Counted from the first letter of the stretch, positions 40,269 through 49,907 are shown. The stretch: DNA of 64,000 nt from CAYNKA01 sp964397655 (GCA_964397655.1 CAYNKA010000012.1:1-64000), one strand, 5' to 3'. Notes: generated by a model not told the origin, from the letters alone. Made by a program: numbers and translations.

Positions 40269-41687
40269 ATGATTAAAGACGGTGTCGTACTTAATTTCTA
40301 CAATACTCGGGGAAGGAGCCTCCAGCCCTTCGTGCCTCTCGCGCCCGGCAAGGTCGGCCTCTACGCCTGCGGACCCACGGTGTACAACTTCGCGCATATC
40401 GGAAATCTCAGGACCTACGTCTTCGAGGATGTCCTCAGGAGGACGCTCGAATACCTGGGATACCAGGTCACGCACGTCATGAACGTCACGGACGTGGGAC
40501 ATCTCACGAGCGACGCGGACGAGGGCGAGGACAAGATGCTGAAGAGCTCCCGCGAGACCGGCGAATCGGTCTGGGACATCGCGGCCAAGTACACCAAGGC
40601 GTTCTTCGACGACACGGACAGCCTCAACATCGAAAGGCCTACGGTCGTATGCAAGGCAACCGACCATATTCAGGAGATGATCGCCCTCGTGAAGCGTCTC
40701 GAGGAGAGGGGTTTCACGTACGAAGCGGGGGGCAACATCTATTTCAGCATCGACAAATTCCCCGAGTACGGAAAGCTCGCCCTCCTCGACCGCCAGGAAC
40801 TCATGGCGGGGGCCAGGATCGAGGTGGACGGCAACAAGAAAAATCCCCACGATTTCGTCCTCTGGTTCACCAAGAGCAAATTCGAGAACCAGGCCATGAT
40901 CTGGGATTCTCCGTGGGGCAGGGGCTATCCGGGCTGGCATCTGGAATGCAGCGCCATGAGCATGAAGTACCTGGGCGAGCAGTTCGACATCCACTGCGGC
41001 GGCATCGACCACATTGCCGTCCACCACACCAACGAGATCGCCCAATCCGAGGCCGCGACCGGGAAGAAATGGGTCAATTACTGGCTCCACGGCGAGTTCC
41101 TCGTCGTCGACAGAGGCAAGATGTCCAAGTCGAAGGGAGGTTTCCTGACCCTGAAACGGCTGATGGACGAAGGCTACGATCCCATCGACTACAGGTACTT
41201 CTGCCTCGGGGGGCATTACCGGAGCCAGCTTCAGTTCAGCTTCGACGGCCTCGCCGCCGCGCAGTCGGCCCGACGGAACCTCATGGAACGGATAGGCCGC
41301 ATGATGGAAGACTCTCGGGCCGTGCCTCTCGACGCCGTCGGTGAGAAGGGGAAGGCCCACCTCGCGGCCTTTGCCGAGGATTTGGCCCAGGACCTCAACA
41401 TGCCCAAGGCCCTGGCCGAACTCTGGGCCCTCGTGAAGGACCAGGAAATCGCCGACGGGGAAAAACTGGCCTGCATCGCCGACATGGACAGGGTGCTGGG
41501 CCTGGATCTATCCAAAAAGACCGAACCGGACACCGTCGACGAGGAAGTCGACAAGCTCATCGCGGAAAGGGAAAGCGCCAGGAAGGCAAGGAATTTCGCC
41601 CGAGCGGACGAGATCCGTGCTATCCTCAAAGAAAGGGGGATCATTCTGGAGGACGGCCCCGCGGGAACCCGCTGGAAGCGGGCCTAG
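40269..41687 (+). CDS. cysS: Cysteinyl-tRNA synthetase
   Basis: A 472-residue class I synthetase. The zinc and active-site region begins LYACGPTVYNFAHIGNLRTYV, containing the HIGH-type HIGN. WHLECSAMSMKYLG and IHCGGIDHIAVHHTNEIAQSEA carry the other zinc ligands, and GKMSKSKG is KMSKS. The C-terminal DALR and anticodon regions are complete, ending AGTRWKRA. The ATG at 40269 follows GGCGGAAA; the long frame upstream is a shadow of other genes. Confidence 0.96.
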   Translation: MIKDGVVLNFYNTRGRSLQPFVPLAPGKVGLYACGPTVYNFAHIGNLRTYVFEDVLRRTLEYLGYQVTHVMNVTDVGHLTSDADEGEDKMLKSSRETGESVWDIAAKYTKAFFDDTDSLNIERPTVVCKATDHIQEMIALVKRLEERGFTYEAGGNIYFSIDKFPEYGKLALLDRQELMAGARIEVDGNKKNPHDFVLWFTKSKFENQAMIWDSPWGRGYPGWHLECSAMSMKYLGEQFDIHCGGIDHIAVHHTNEIAQSEAATGKKWVNYWLHGEFLVVDRGKMSKSKGGFLTLKRLMDEGYDPIDYRYFCLGGHYRSQLQFSFDGLAAAQSARRNLMERIGRMMEDSRAVPLDAVGEKGKAHLAAFAEDLAQDLNMPKALAELWALVKDQEIADGEKLACIADMDRVLGLDLSKKTEPDTVDEEVDKLIAERESARKARNFARADEIRAILKERGIILEDGPAGTRWKRA

Positions 41688-41731
41688 GCACCGCCGATGT
41701 GTAACGAATCCCGGAGTGCGTTGTTATTGAT

Positions 41732-42262
41732 ATGAAAGGATCCTATGACTCCGGCTGGAACTTCGACGCGACCTACTCGGAAGTATTTCCCATCCTCATC
41801 AAAATCATCTTCAGAATGACCGGAAGCATGGAAGTCGCCGAAGAGCTCAGCCAGGAAGCATTTCTCAAGCTGTACGAAAGGATCGGGGGCATACCTGCAG
41901 GAAACGAGACGAAATACTGGCTCATCCGCGTGGGAAAAAATTTGGCGCTGAATCATCTGAAACGCAAGGGTAGAGAGCGGAAGGCCTACGGAAGAATTTT
42001 GAAGGAGCCGGAGAGGGAACCGGAATCGGGAGAGACCGACCTCCTCAGGAAGGAGACGGCCGAACGGGTCCAGGACGCCCTGTCTTCGCTCCCCAAAAAG
42101 CTGAAGGAGGTCCTCGTCCTGAAGGAATACGGCGATCTCAATTACAAGGAGATCGCCTCGATCCTGAGGATCAGCGAGGGAAACGTGAAGGTCAGGGTGT
42201 ATCGTGCACGGGAACGGCTTGCGATGCATTATCGGAAAACGGAGGGAGACAATGTGTCCTGA
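41732..42262 (+). CDS. ECF-type RNA polymerase sigma factor
   Basis: A 176-residue sigma-70 family factor with only regions 2 and 4. Region 2 is seen in SMEVAEELSQEAFLKLYER and YWLIRVGKNLALNHLKRK; region 4 in LSSLPKKLKEVLVLKEYGDLNYKEIA with the recognition helix SEGNVKVRVYRARERL. It overlaps the downstream zinc-finger anti-sigma gene by 11 bp, the standard arrangement. No autoregulated promoter could be fixed in the 44-bp upstream gap. Confidence 0.93.
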   Translation: MKGSYDSGWNFDATYSEVFPILIKIIFRMTGSMEVAEELSQEAFLKLYERIGGIPAGNETKYWLIRVGKNLALNHLKRKGRERKAYGRILKEPEREPESGETDLLRKETAERVQDALSSLPKKLKEVLVLKEYGDLNYKEIASILRISEGNVKVRVYRARERLAMHYRKTEGDNVS

Positions 42263-42782
42263 TAGGCAAATCCTGTCTGCGTATTTCGACGACGAGGTGC
42301 CTTCTCCCTGGAAGGAAAGGATAGCGAGTCACGTCGCCGAATGCTCAGCATGCGGAAAGACGCTGGAGTCGTACGGCGCATTGCGGAACGTTCTCCGTGG
42401 CGACGCGGTATCCGTCGAGGAGCCCGCCGCCCGCGTGAGGGAGTCCCTGCACCGCTACGGCCCCGCCCCCCTCTGGAGGCGGCGCGTCCGCCTCTCCTTC
42501 GCCGCCGCCGTCGCCGCCGCGGCCTTCGTTCTCGGCGGAGGAGTAACCTTCACGCTGATCGCGGGACTCGCCTCCGGAGGCCCGGGCGTGATCGCGAAGG
42601 AAACGGTGAAGCCGTTCGACGTTACGGTGAAGGTGAAGGACGTCAAACAGCTTCTCGAAATCCTGAACAACCAGAAAGCCATCCGCGAGGTGACCATTCA
42701 GCTGCCCGAAATCAACAATTTCCAGGTGAGAGGAGAGCCCACCTTCCTGAAAGCCGAGGAATTCTCGGGAGGCCTCCGCTGA
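42252..42782 (+). CDS. Zinc-finger anti-sigma factor (transmembrane)
   Basis: A 176-residue anti-sigma factor. The N-terminal zf-HC2/ASD domain carries HVAECSACG (H-x3-C-x2-C). One transmembrane helix spans about residues 79-108 (LSFAAAVAAAAFVLGGGVTF), leaving a periplasmic domain of about 65 residues (TVKVKDVKQLLEILNNQ). GGAGGG precedes the ATG. It would hold the sigma factor inactive until an envelope signal arrives. The periplasmic domain may contact the secreted protein encoded next. Confidence 0.88.
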   Translation: MCPDRQILSAYFDDEVPSPWKERIASHVAECSACGKTLESYGALRNVLRGDAVSVEEPAARVRESLHRYGPAPLWRRRVRLSFAAAVAAAAFVLGGGVTFTLIAGLASGGPGVIAKETVKPFDVTVKVKDVKQLLEILNNQKAIREVTIQLPEINNFQVRGEPTFLKAEEFSGGLR

Positions 42783-43306
42783 TGAGACTCGCCGCGCTGC
42801 TCGGTATCTGCTGTTTCGGTCTCCTTTCGGGCGGCGGGCTCGCCGCCCAGACCAAGACGTCCGAGACCGGCGGGAGAATAGACGACTCGTTCTACAAGGT
42901 CTTGGAACAGGTACTCGACGTGAACATCGCCGCACGGGTTTCCGAAATCGGCGAAGAGGCCGTCTGGAAGGTCGAAAGCTCGGAACTCACCGTGCCGGGA
43001 AAGAGCGTCAGCGTGAAGCTCGTCGGCAAGAACATCGTCGTGAACGCCCAGTTCACTCCCTACGTCACGGAGAACAAGGGAGTGATCCTCGTGGCGCAGG
43101 GGCAGGTCTGGATTTCCTCTCCCGTGGACGACCAGATCAAGTACCTGACCACGTTGAAGAACATTCCCGTCCAGCTCGGGGAAAAGGTGCTTTTCTTTCC
43201 CTTGGGTTATAAGGACGTCAAGGAAAAGGAAAAGAACGTCTACAGCATAGAGCTGGAAATCAAGATCATGCCGTACAATCGGCAGTCGGAATCGAGTCAA
43301 AAATAA
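42782..43306 (+). CDS. Exported protein of unknown function, sigma-factor operon
   Basis: A 174-residue protein with a signal peptide ending in GGGLAAQ. The mature part is mostly alternating beta pattern (VSVKLVGKNIVVNAQFTPYV, GVILVAQGQVWIS), ending with IELEIKIM. I do not recognise a named family. Its start overlaps the anti-sigma stop by one base (TGATG), and its stop overlaps the next start (TAATG), so all four genes are co-translated. It is probably an envelope sensor component or a main target of the sigma factor. Confidence 0.65.
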   Translation: MRLAALLGICCFGLLSGGGLAAQTKTSETGGRIDDSFYKVLEQVLDVNIAARVSEIGEEAVWKVESSELTVPGKSVSVKLVGKNIVVNAQFTPYVTENKGVILVAQGQVWISSPVDDQIKYLTTLKNIPVQLGEKVLFFPLGYKDVKEKEKNVYSIELEIKIMPYNRQSESSQK

Positions 43307-44994
43307 TGACGAATGATCTCGCACGTTCCTCGATTCGGAGAAAGGTCTTTTCGCTTTTCCGGAGGCTGAGAGGCCTGCCCTTCTACGTATTCGGCCTGCT
43401 CTTCCTCGTTCTCTTCGTCATCCTCCGGATCGCGGGCAAGGATCCGGAGATTTCCTCGATTGATCCCAAGATCGGCCAACCCGGGGATCTTCTCACGATC
43501 ACGGGTAAATATTTCGGGAAGGACCGCGGCAAGGTGAGCATTTCCGGTGCGGTCCCGGTTTCCTCCGCGTATCTGGAATGGGGGCCCGATCGCATCGTCG
43601 TCCGCATTCCGGAAGACACGGCTTCCGGCCTCGTCTACGTGCTTACGTCGAAAGGCAAGAGCGAGGGAGTGCTCTTCACGAACCGGAGCGACATACCCGT
43701 CGTGGTCCGGACCGACGACGATTCCGGCCGCCCGTTCATCGAGAGCGTCGACCCGGAGCGGGGAGCCGTGGGCGGCCTCGTGACCGTCACGGGGCGGAAT
43801 TTCGGCGCGAGCCGCGGAGGCAGCATCGTGTATTTCGCGTGGGCGCCCACGCAGGACGATTCCGCCGCGAACGGAAGCACGCGGGGCGCGCAATCTATCG
43901 CTGCCGCGTCCATGGATTACGACTACGAGGGCTGGTCGGACCGGGACATAAGGCTCCGCGTACCCATGGGGGCGACCTCGGGAAACATAACGGTGGTGAC
44001 CGACAAGGGAAGAAGCAATTCGCGTTATTTCGAAATCGACCAGAGCGTCGGAACGCGCATCTTCAAGGACAAGAGAACCTATACGGTACAGTCCTCGATC
44101 GACATCAAAAATGCCGTGGGGGGCGACGACGCCGCGCTCTATCTCTGGATCCCCAGGGTGCAGGAAAACTCCACCCAGCGGGAGGTGCAGCTCCTCAATC
44201 AGGATCCGCCGGCGGACATCGAGAACTACAACGGGCTCATGCTCGTCTACCTGAAAGGCATCGCGAAGATGAAGAACCGAAGGGTTTCCCAGACCTTCAT
44301 CTTCGACAGGTACGCGATGGATACGAAGATCGATCCGGACAAGGTCAGAACGGCGTACGAGACGGACCGCCCGCTCTACAAGGTATACACCGCGTCGAAC
44401 TCCTTCACGCCGGCGGACGACGAAAAGCTGGGGGCCGTCGTTCGGACGGTCGTGGGAAGGGAGAAGAATCCCTACCACAAAGCCCGGCGGATCTACGATT
44501 ACGTGCTGGAGAAGATGTCGTTCTCCCCCGAGAAGGCTCACAACGAGGCGTTGAGCGGCTTGGGCGAGGGGGCCGGCGGAGCCTATACCTATGCGACGCT
44601 CTACGTCGCCATGCTGCGGAACTCGGGAATTCCGTCGAGGACGATCGCCGGCTACGTCATAACCGAGGACCGGTCGGCGGTGCCGCATTTCTGGGCGGAA
44701 TTCTACCTGGACGGATACGGATGGGTCCCCGTGGATCCTTCTCTCGGGGATAGAGCGCGACCCGGCGGCTTCGTGCCCGCGGAAAATGCGGCTTCCTATT
44801 ACTTCGGCAACATGGACAACCGGCACATCGCCTTTTCCTACGGGCTCGTGCAGGCGAGGCGCGTGAGCCCCCACGGAAGGACGATCGAACAGCCGGAGAT
44901 CCATTCCCTGCAGACCATCTACGCGGAAGCGGTCGGCGACCTCAAAAGCTATACGGGCACCTGGAACAACCTCCAGGTCGTAGGCATCTATTAG
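43306..44994 (+). CDS. Membrane-anchored IPT/TIG and transglutaminase-like protein, catalytic Cys absent
   Basis: A 562-residue protein with one N-terminal transmembrane helix (about residues 25-43) and two IPT/TIG-like beta domains (about 47-135 and 142-243; ISSIDPKIGQPGDLLTITG and ESVDPERGAVGGLVTVTG). A transglutaminase-core domain spans about 370-490. The core has MLRNSGIPSRTIAGYV, the catalytic His in HFWAEFYLDGYGW (His461) and Asp in VPVDPSLGD (Asp477). The Cys-containing segment, normally C-x-[DE]-[YFH]-A, reads AYTYA with Ala426. It is therefore probably a binding or scaffolding domain rather than a protease or cross-linker. Confidence 0.82.
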   Translation: MTNDLARSSIRRKVFSLFRRLRGLPFYVFGLLFLVLFVILRIAGKDPEISSIDPKIGQPGDLLTITGKYFGKDRGKVSISGAVPVSSAYLEWGPDRIVVRIPEDTASGLVYVLTSKGKSEGVLFTNRSDIPVVVRTDDDSGRPFIESVDPERGAVGGLVTVTGRNFGASRGGSIVYFAWAPTQDDSAANGSTRGAQSIAAASMDYDYEGWSDRDIRLRVPMGATSGNITVVTDKGRSNSRYFEIDQSVGTRIFKDKRTYTVQSSIDIKNAVGGDDAALYLWIPRVQENSTQREVQLLNQDPPADIENYNGLMLVYLKGIAKMKNRRVSQTFIFDRYAMDTKIDPDKVRTAYETDRPLYKVYTASNSFTPADDEKLGAVVRTVVGREKNPYHKARRIYDYVLEKMSFSPEKAHNEALSGLGEGAGGAYTYATLYVAMLRNSGIPSRTIAGYVITEDRSAVPHFWAEFYLDGYGWVPVDPSLGDRARPGGFVPAENAASYYFGNMDNRHIAFSYGLVQARRVSPHGRTIEQPEIHSLQTIYAEAVGDLKSYTGTWNNLQVVGIY

Positions 44995-46928
44995 GCCTGC
45001 GGGAGCTCTTCCTCGTCCTCTACGGCTTCGGCCGTCTCGACGCCGTCTTCCTCCTCCGGTTGTTCGGTCCGCGCCTCGGTCTCGGAGTCCTCTTTCGTCT
45101 TGAACAGTTCCACCGTGGTGTGAAGCTCTTCCATCCTGTCGCGGCTTTCGGCCGTGAGCCTGCTTATCTCCACGAGGGATTCGAGGATCTCCTTGGCGCC
45201 CTTGTCGATCTCGCTTATCCCGTTGACGACTCCGGAGGATATCTCCTCCGAGTTCTTCATCGCGTTCTCGATCTCCAGGGTCCGCTCCTCCATTTCGGCG
45301 GAGTTCTCGATGATGTTCTTCGTGATGGCGGAGATCTTCTCGGTGGCGCCGAGGATGTCCTTGCTTCCTTCGGAGAGCTCGTCCATGCTGCTGGATATTT
45401 CCGACAGGGCCGAGGCGAAGGTCTGGACGTCGGTGTTGATCTGTTCGAAGGTCTTGTGGCTGTCGTTGCTGGTGGAAAGAGCCTCGCGGATCTTCTCCGT
45501 GACCGACTTGAGCGAGGCGTCGATCCTCGAAGCGTTCTCCGAGGTGGACTCCGCGAGCTTGCGGATCTCCTCGGCGACGACCGCGAACCCCTTGCCCGCC
45601 TCTCCCGCGTGGGCGCTTTCGATGGCCGCGTTCATCGACAGGAGGTTCGTCTGTTCGGACACGTTGTCGATGATTTCGATGATCTCGAGGATGTCGTCCA
45701 CTTCCTTGGAGATCGACTTGATGATGTCGTTGGTCGCGCCGACCTTTTCCCCGCCCTCCCTGATGATCCTGAGCAGGTCGTCGGCCCTGTTCTTCCGATC
45801 CGTCGAAAGTTTGGCTACGCTGACTATCGAAGCGCTCATCTCTTCGATGGCGGACGAGGATTGCCCTATCGCCTTGGACTGTCCGTCGATGTTTTTGTGG
45901 AGATCGAGGAATTTCTGGGTGATCGTGCTGACCGCCTGCGTCGAGGCGGTTATGTTGCGGTTCAGGATGATGTACTGGTCGCGGATGGATTCGATGTTCT
46001 TCGTGATCTCGTTGAGCGCCGACGCGGACTGGGTGGTCCCGGCGGACAGGGAGTCCTTCAGCTCCTCCACCTTGTGGGCGGCGCCGTGGACCGAGCTCAG
46101 GAAGTCCGAGAGCGTCGAGATCGAGATGTTGAGGTGGGTGCACAGGGACCCGAGTTCGTCCCTTCCCTTGTCTTCGTACCTGACGCTCAGGTCCCTTTCG
46201 GCGATCTTGCGCACGACGGCCTCGAGCTTCTCTGCCCGGGACGCGAAGCTCCTCGTGAAGAGGAAGAGGAGGGTGACGGCCGCGATGATGACGATGCCCG
46301 CGAGGACCAGAGAGTAGATCCTGTTGGTCGCCATGGTCACCTCGGCCTGCGTGTCGATGTCCTGAACGAGCTTCCCGAGGATCGTGACGATGAAATCTCG
46401 TCCGGCTATGTCCACGAGCTGGAGTTTCTGGTCGACCCGGATGAGGTTGAACACGAACATGCCCGTGATGCGTTTCTCGGTCGCTTGATACTGCATGCGG
46501 AGGATGCCGGTCTTCTGGGGTATCCCCTCCACCTGGGTGGCGATGAGGTCGTCCGTGATCTGGCCGATTTCGTTGAAGTTCTCGCCGGTGAGCTTCCAGA
46601 CGTCCTGCGACTTCTTGATGTCATCCTGGATCTCCACGGGCAGGTATTTCCTCGCCGGATGGTTCGCGAAGTTCTCCAGGGACTTCGTGAAGTCCTTGAG
46701 GGCCGCGGCCCAGGTCGTCTGGGCGGTCTTGAGTTCTTCTTTGGTGATGAGCAGGCTCTTCGTGAGGTCGGTGAGGCGGTACATGTCCCGGACCGTCTGC
46801 GTCGTTGCGAGCTCCATGTCCTTGAGCTGATTCGCCTGCACGGCGGTGTATACGAGGAGCAGGAGGGAACCCACAAAACCGAGAATGATGATTCCGATTA
46901 TAGCGTTCAACTTTCCGCGAATTTTCAT
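44991..46928 (-). CDS. Methyl-accepting chemotaxis protein
   Basis: A 645-residue transmembrane receptor. TM1 (about residues 9-31) and TM2 (about 205-228) flank a helical-bundle sensor of about 175 residues with no PAS or Cache motif that I can see. A HAMP region follows (FASRAEKLEAVVRKIAERDL), then a long coiled-coil with the signalling tip NLLSMNAAIESAHAGEAGKG. The tail (last 30 residues) is very acidic (PEEEDGVETAEAVEDEEE) and has no CheR-binding pentapeptide. Its stop codon overlaps the stop of the opposite gene. Paralogue of the next gene. Confidence 0.92.
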   Translation of the reverse strand: MKIRGKLNAIIGIIILGFVGSLLLLVYTAVQANQLKDMELATTQTVRDMYRLTDLTKSLLITKEELKTAQTTWAAALKDFTKSLENFANHPARKYLPVEIQDDIKKSQDVWKLTGENFNEIGQITDDLIATQVEGIPQKTGILRMQYQATEKRITGMFVFNLIRVDQKLQLVDIAGRDFIVTILGKLVQDIDTQAEVTMATNRIYSLVLAGIVIIAAVTLLFLFTRSFASRAEKLEAVVRKIAERDLSVRYEDKGRDELGSLCTHLNISISTLSDFLSSVHGAAHKVEELKDSLSAGTTQSASALNEITKNIESIRDQYIILNRNITASTQAVSTITQKFLDLHKNIDGQSKAIGQSSSAIEEMSASIVSVAKLSTDRKNRADDLLRIIREGGEKVGATNDIIKSISKEVDDILEIIEIIDNVSEQTNLLSMNAAIESAHAGEAGKGFAVVAEEIRKLAESTSENASRIDASLKSVTEKIREALSTSNDSHKTFEQINTDVQTFASALSEISSSMDELSEGSKDILGATEKISAITKNIIENSAEMEERTLEIENAMKNSEEISSGVVNGISEIDKGAKEILESLVEISRLTAESRDRMEELHTTVELFKTKEDSETEARTEQPEEEDGVETAEAVEDEEELPQA

Positions 46929-46959
46929 GTGCTTCTCCTCTCTTTTTTCGATTTCTTGC

Positions 46960-48861
46960 TCAGGCTTCTTCCTCTCCCGTCTCCGAATCCGCGGCCGCGA
47001 GTTCCGAAGGAGCCTCGACCTCGATCTTGAAGGATTCCACCTTCGCCTGCAGGTCCTCCATGCGGTCGCGGGTGGTCTCCGTCATCTTCGTCATTTCGAC
47101 GATGGCGGTCAGGATTTCCTTCGATCCTTTTTCGATCTCGTTCATCCCTCCCACGATTTCGGCCGAGATGTTCTTCGTCTCTTCCGCCGCCTTCTGGACC
47201 GCCTTGGTTCCGTTGTTCATGGAGGAGGCGGCTCCCTGGATGCGGTGGGTCGTCTCGGCGATCTTTCCCGAAGCCTTGAGAATCTCCGTGCTTCCGGTCG
47301 AAAGCTCCTCCATGTTCGAGGCGATCTCGTCCAGGGCGTCCGAGAAGGTCTTCACCTCCGAGTTGATGTCCTCGAAGTTCTTGTGGCTGGAATTGGAGGA
47401 ATCGAGGGCCTCCTTGATCTTTTCGGTGATGGATTTGAGCGAGGCGTCTATCCTGGAGGAGTTCTCCGAGGTGGACTCGGCGAGCTTGCGGATCTCCTCG
47501 GCCACGACCGCGAAGCCCTTGCCCGCCTCCCCGGCGTGGGCGCTTTCGATGGCGGCGTTCATCGAGAGGAGGTTCGTCTGCTCGGAGACGTTGTTGATGA
47601 TCTCGATGATCTCGAGGATGTCGTCGATCTCCTTCGAGATGGACTTGATGATCTCGTTGGTGATCGCCACCTTCTCGCCGCCGTCGTGGATGACCCGGAG
47701 CAGGCTCTCCGCCCGCTCCCTGCGCTCGGTGGACAGCTTCGCGACGGAGCCGATGGAGGCCGCCATCTCCTCGATCGCCGAGGAGGAATCGTTGATGGAA
47801 TGAGTCTGCTCGTCTATCTGGCTGGAGAGCTCCTGGACCTCTCCGGCGATCTTTCCCATCGTGTCCGTCGTCGTGGAGATGCTCTTGTCGAGGATCATGA
47901 ACTGGTCGCGGATCGATTCGATGTTCTTCGTTATTTCGTTCAGCGCGGAGGCCGATTGGTTCGACGTGGACGACAGCGCGTCCTTCAGGGCGTCCATGTT
48001 GTTGACCGCGTTCCGCACCTCCGTGAAGAAGCCGGCCAGGATGTCGAGGGTCGAGTTGATGTGGTTCGAAAGGTACCCGATCTCGTCCCTCGTCTTGAGG
48101 GTCGTGCGTATGGTCAGGTCCTTCTGGGACACGACGCGCATGGTGTCTTCGATCTTCCCTATCCGCTTGGCCAGGTTCCTGCTGAAAATCGTGACGAACA
48201 CGGCGGCGATGAGGACGAGGGTGATCCCGATGACGACCGATATGATCTGACCCTTGCGGGCCGCGGCCTCCGCCTCGACCTTGATCGCGTCCCCGAGATT
48301 GGTCAGGTTCTTCACGATGAATTCCTTGCCCGCCTGGTCGAGGGTTTCCAGGTTTCCCTGCACGGTGAGAAGGTTGAAGAAGACCGCGCCTTCGATCTTT
48401 TTTTCCCGCTGCATCGTCTCGGTGATGTAGCGGAGGCCCTTCTTGTGGGCCGCGGGGATCTCGTTGGCCGCGACGATCGAGTCGATGCTCTCCTTGATCT
48501 TGGCGAACTGCTTGGCGTTGATCGACCATACGGCCTCGGTCCGTCCTATCTCCTCCGAAAGCCAGCCATCGAGGAATTTATTGGCCTTGTGGTCCTTGAG
48601 CAGGACGAGGGAATCCCCGAGCGCCTTGACGGATTCCTCGAAGGATGATTCCAACTGCCTGAGATCGGTCGTATTGCTCAGGATCATCGCCTTCGTGGAA
48701 TCCGTGAGTTCGTACATATTCTTCACGACCCGGACCGACTGGAGTTCCAGGTCTTTCATGGACATCGCTACGTGATTCATGTAGAAAATGGCACCAAGAG
48801 CGGCGGCGAAACCGAAAAGGATAGAAAAGATCGCCAGATTCAACTTGCCTTGAATCTTCAT
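46960..48861 (-). CDS. Methyl-accepting chemotaxis protein (tandem paralogue)
   Basis: A 633-residue receptor with the same layout: TM1 (about residues 9-28), a 170-residue helical sensor, TM2 (about 205-226), HAMP and the identical tip NLLSMNAAIESAHAGEAGKG. GGGGGAG precedes the ATG at 48861. The gene is 31 bp upstream of its paralogue, so both come from one transcript. Signalling halves are near identical and the sensor halves more diverged, suggesting duplication followed by ligand change. The C-terminal tail is shorter. Confidence 0.92.
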   Translation of the reverse strand: MKIQGKLNLAIFSILFGFAAALGAIFYMNHVAMSMKDLELQSVRVVKNMYELTDSTKAMILSNTTDLRQLESSFEESVKALGDSLVLLKDHKANKFLDGWLSEEIGRTEAVWSINAKQFAKIKESIDSIVAANEIPAAHKKGLRYITETMQREKKIEGAVFFNLLTVQGNLETLDQAGKEFIVKNLTNLGDAIKVEAEAAARKGQIISVVIGITLVLIAAVFVTIFSRNLAKRIGKIEDTMRVVSQKDLTIRTTLKTRDEIGYLSNHINSTLDILAGFFTEVRNAVNNMDALKDALSSTSNQSASALNEITKNIESIRDQFMILDKSISTTTDTMGKIAGEVQELSSQIDEQTHSINDSSSAIEEMAASIGSVAKLSTERRERAESLLRVIHDGGEKVAITNEIIKSISKEIDDILEIIEIINNVSEQTNLLSMNAAIESAHAGEAGKGFAVVAEEIRKLAESTSENSSRIDASLKSITEKIKEALDSSNSSHKNFEDINSEVKTFSDALDEIASNMEELSTGSTEILKASGKIAETTHRIQGAASSMNNGTKAVQKAAEETKNISAEIVGGMNEIEKGSKEILTAIVEMTKMTETTRDRMEDLQAKVESFKIEVEAPSELAAADSETGEEEA

Positions 48862-48930
48862 GACTCCCCCTGCATTGCGTTGTTCGATGGCCACTTGGGT
48901 TAAATCGTTGACTTACCTGAGATTTCAGTG

Positions 48931-48936
48931 ATTATA
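48931..48936 (-). promoter_or_regulatory. -10 element of the chemoreceptor pair
   Basis: TATAAT on the minus strand (48936-48931), about 70 bp before the start. The upstream TTGACG is 21 bp away, too far for a normal -35. Confidence 0.4.
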
Positions 48937-48974
48937 GTAACACTGTTTTCTCCGATCCGTCAAAGGTCGATGTG

Positions 48975-49907
48975 TCAGGAAAAACGGAGGTCCTTCATTC
49001 CCTCGATCGTTTTGATCATGAGAAAAAGCTGCTCGTTCACGGGCGTCGGGATTCCGTGCTTTCTGCCGAGTTCGATGACGGTTCCCCCGAAGATCTCTAC
49101 CTCGCTCTTCCTGCCGGCTTCCACGTCCTGGAGCATGGAGGTCTTGCCTTCCGGCGAAAGCAGCCCGATGGGAACATGGGCCTGTTCCAGGTCCTTCTCC
49201 CCGAGGTCGAGCCCCTCGGCGCGGCCGACGAGCAGGGCCTCCCTCATGGCGTTGTCCATGAGCGCCCGGGCCTCGGGCAGGCGCTGAAACACCCCGTACG
49301 GGGCCCTGAGCACCGCGGAGACCTGGTTCACGCCGACGTTGAGCATGAATTTCCAGAAAAGCGCCTTGAGCATGTCCTCGGGGACCTCGCAGGGGATGCC
49401 GGCTCGGTCGAAGAGATCCTTCACCGCCCGGACGCGCGGCGTCAGCGTCTCGTTCCGCTTTTCCCCGAACCGGATGCTCCCCCGCCTGGAAAAACTCACC
49501 CTGTCGCCGTCGCGCACCGCGTCGATTCCCACGACGAGGGCGTAGAGCATCTTGTCCGCGCCGAAGGTCCTGCCGATGATCTCCTCCGAGGTGATGCCGT
49601 TGAGCAGGGACATGACGGCCGTCTCGGGCCCGACGTGACGTCTCATGTCCGCGATCGCCTGGCCGAGATGCTGGTGCTTCACGCTCACGATGACGAGGTC
49701 CGCCGGCGGCACGTCCTCGTCGGGCTTGACGAGCGGAAAGCGGTAGACCTTTCCGTTGATGACGATGCCCCGCTCCCGGTACCGCTCGTACCGCTCTCCG
49801 TCGGCGATCATGACGAGACGGGCCGGATCGTGGTCGTAGAGCATGGACGCGTAGGCGGAGCCGATGGCCCCCGCTCCTATTACGCTGATCCTCTTCATGG
49901 TTTTCAT
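48975..49907 (-). CDS. Ketopantoate-reductase-family protein (ApbA/PanE)
   Basis: A 310-residue 6-phosphogluconate-dehydrogenase-like reductase. The Rossmann motif is ISVIGAGAIGSAYASML; LLNGITSEEII and KALFWKFMLNVGVNQVSAVL are the PanE substrate-domain motifs, with catalytic Lys and Asn in KFMLNVGVN. AGGAG precedes the ATG. The usual product is pantoate for CoA synthesis, but many paralogues reduce other 2-keto acids, so I leave the symbol blank. It lies 28 bp downstream of an MFS gene. Confidence 0.85.
   Translation of the reverse strand: MKTMKRISVIGAGAIGSAYASMLYDHDPARLVMIADGERYERYRERGIVINGKVYRFPLVKPDEDVPPADLVIVSVKHQHLGQAIADMRRHVGPETAVMSLLNGITSEEIIGRTFGADKMLYALVVGIDAVRDGDRVSFSRRGSIRFGEKRNETLTPRVRAVKDLFDRAGIPCEVPEDMLKALFWKFMLNVGVNQVSAVLRAPYGVFQRLPEARALMDNAMREALLVGRAEGLDLGEKDLEQAHVPIGLLSPEGKTSMLQDVEAGRKSEVEIFGGTVIELGRKHGIPTPVNEQLFLMIKTIEGMKDLRFS

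Noticed and set aside
43297..46143. A 948-codon open frame on the minus strand through the transglutaminase-like gene and chemoreceptor
   Set aside because: Low-complexity Arg/His/Gly protein overlapping well-supported genes on both strands. Shadow frame.
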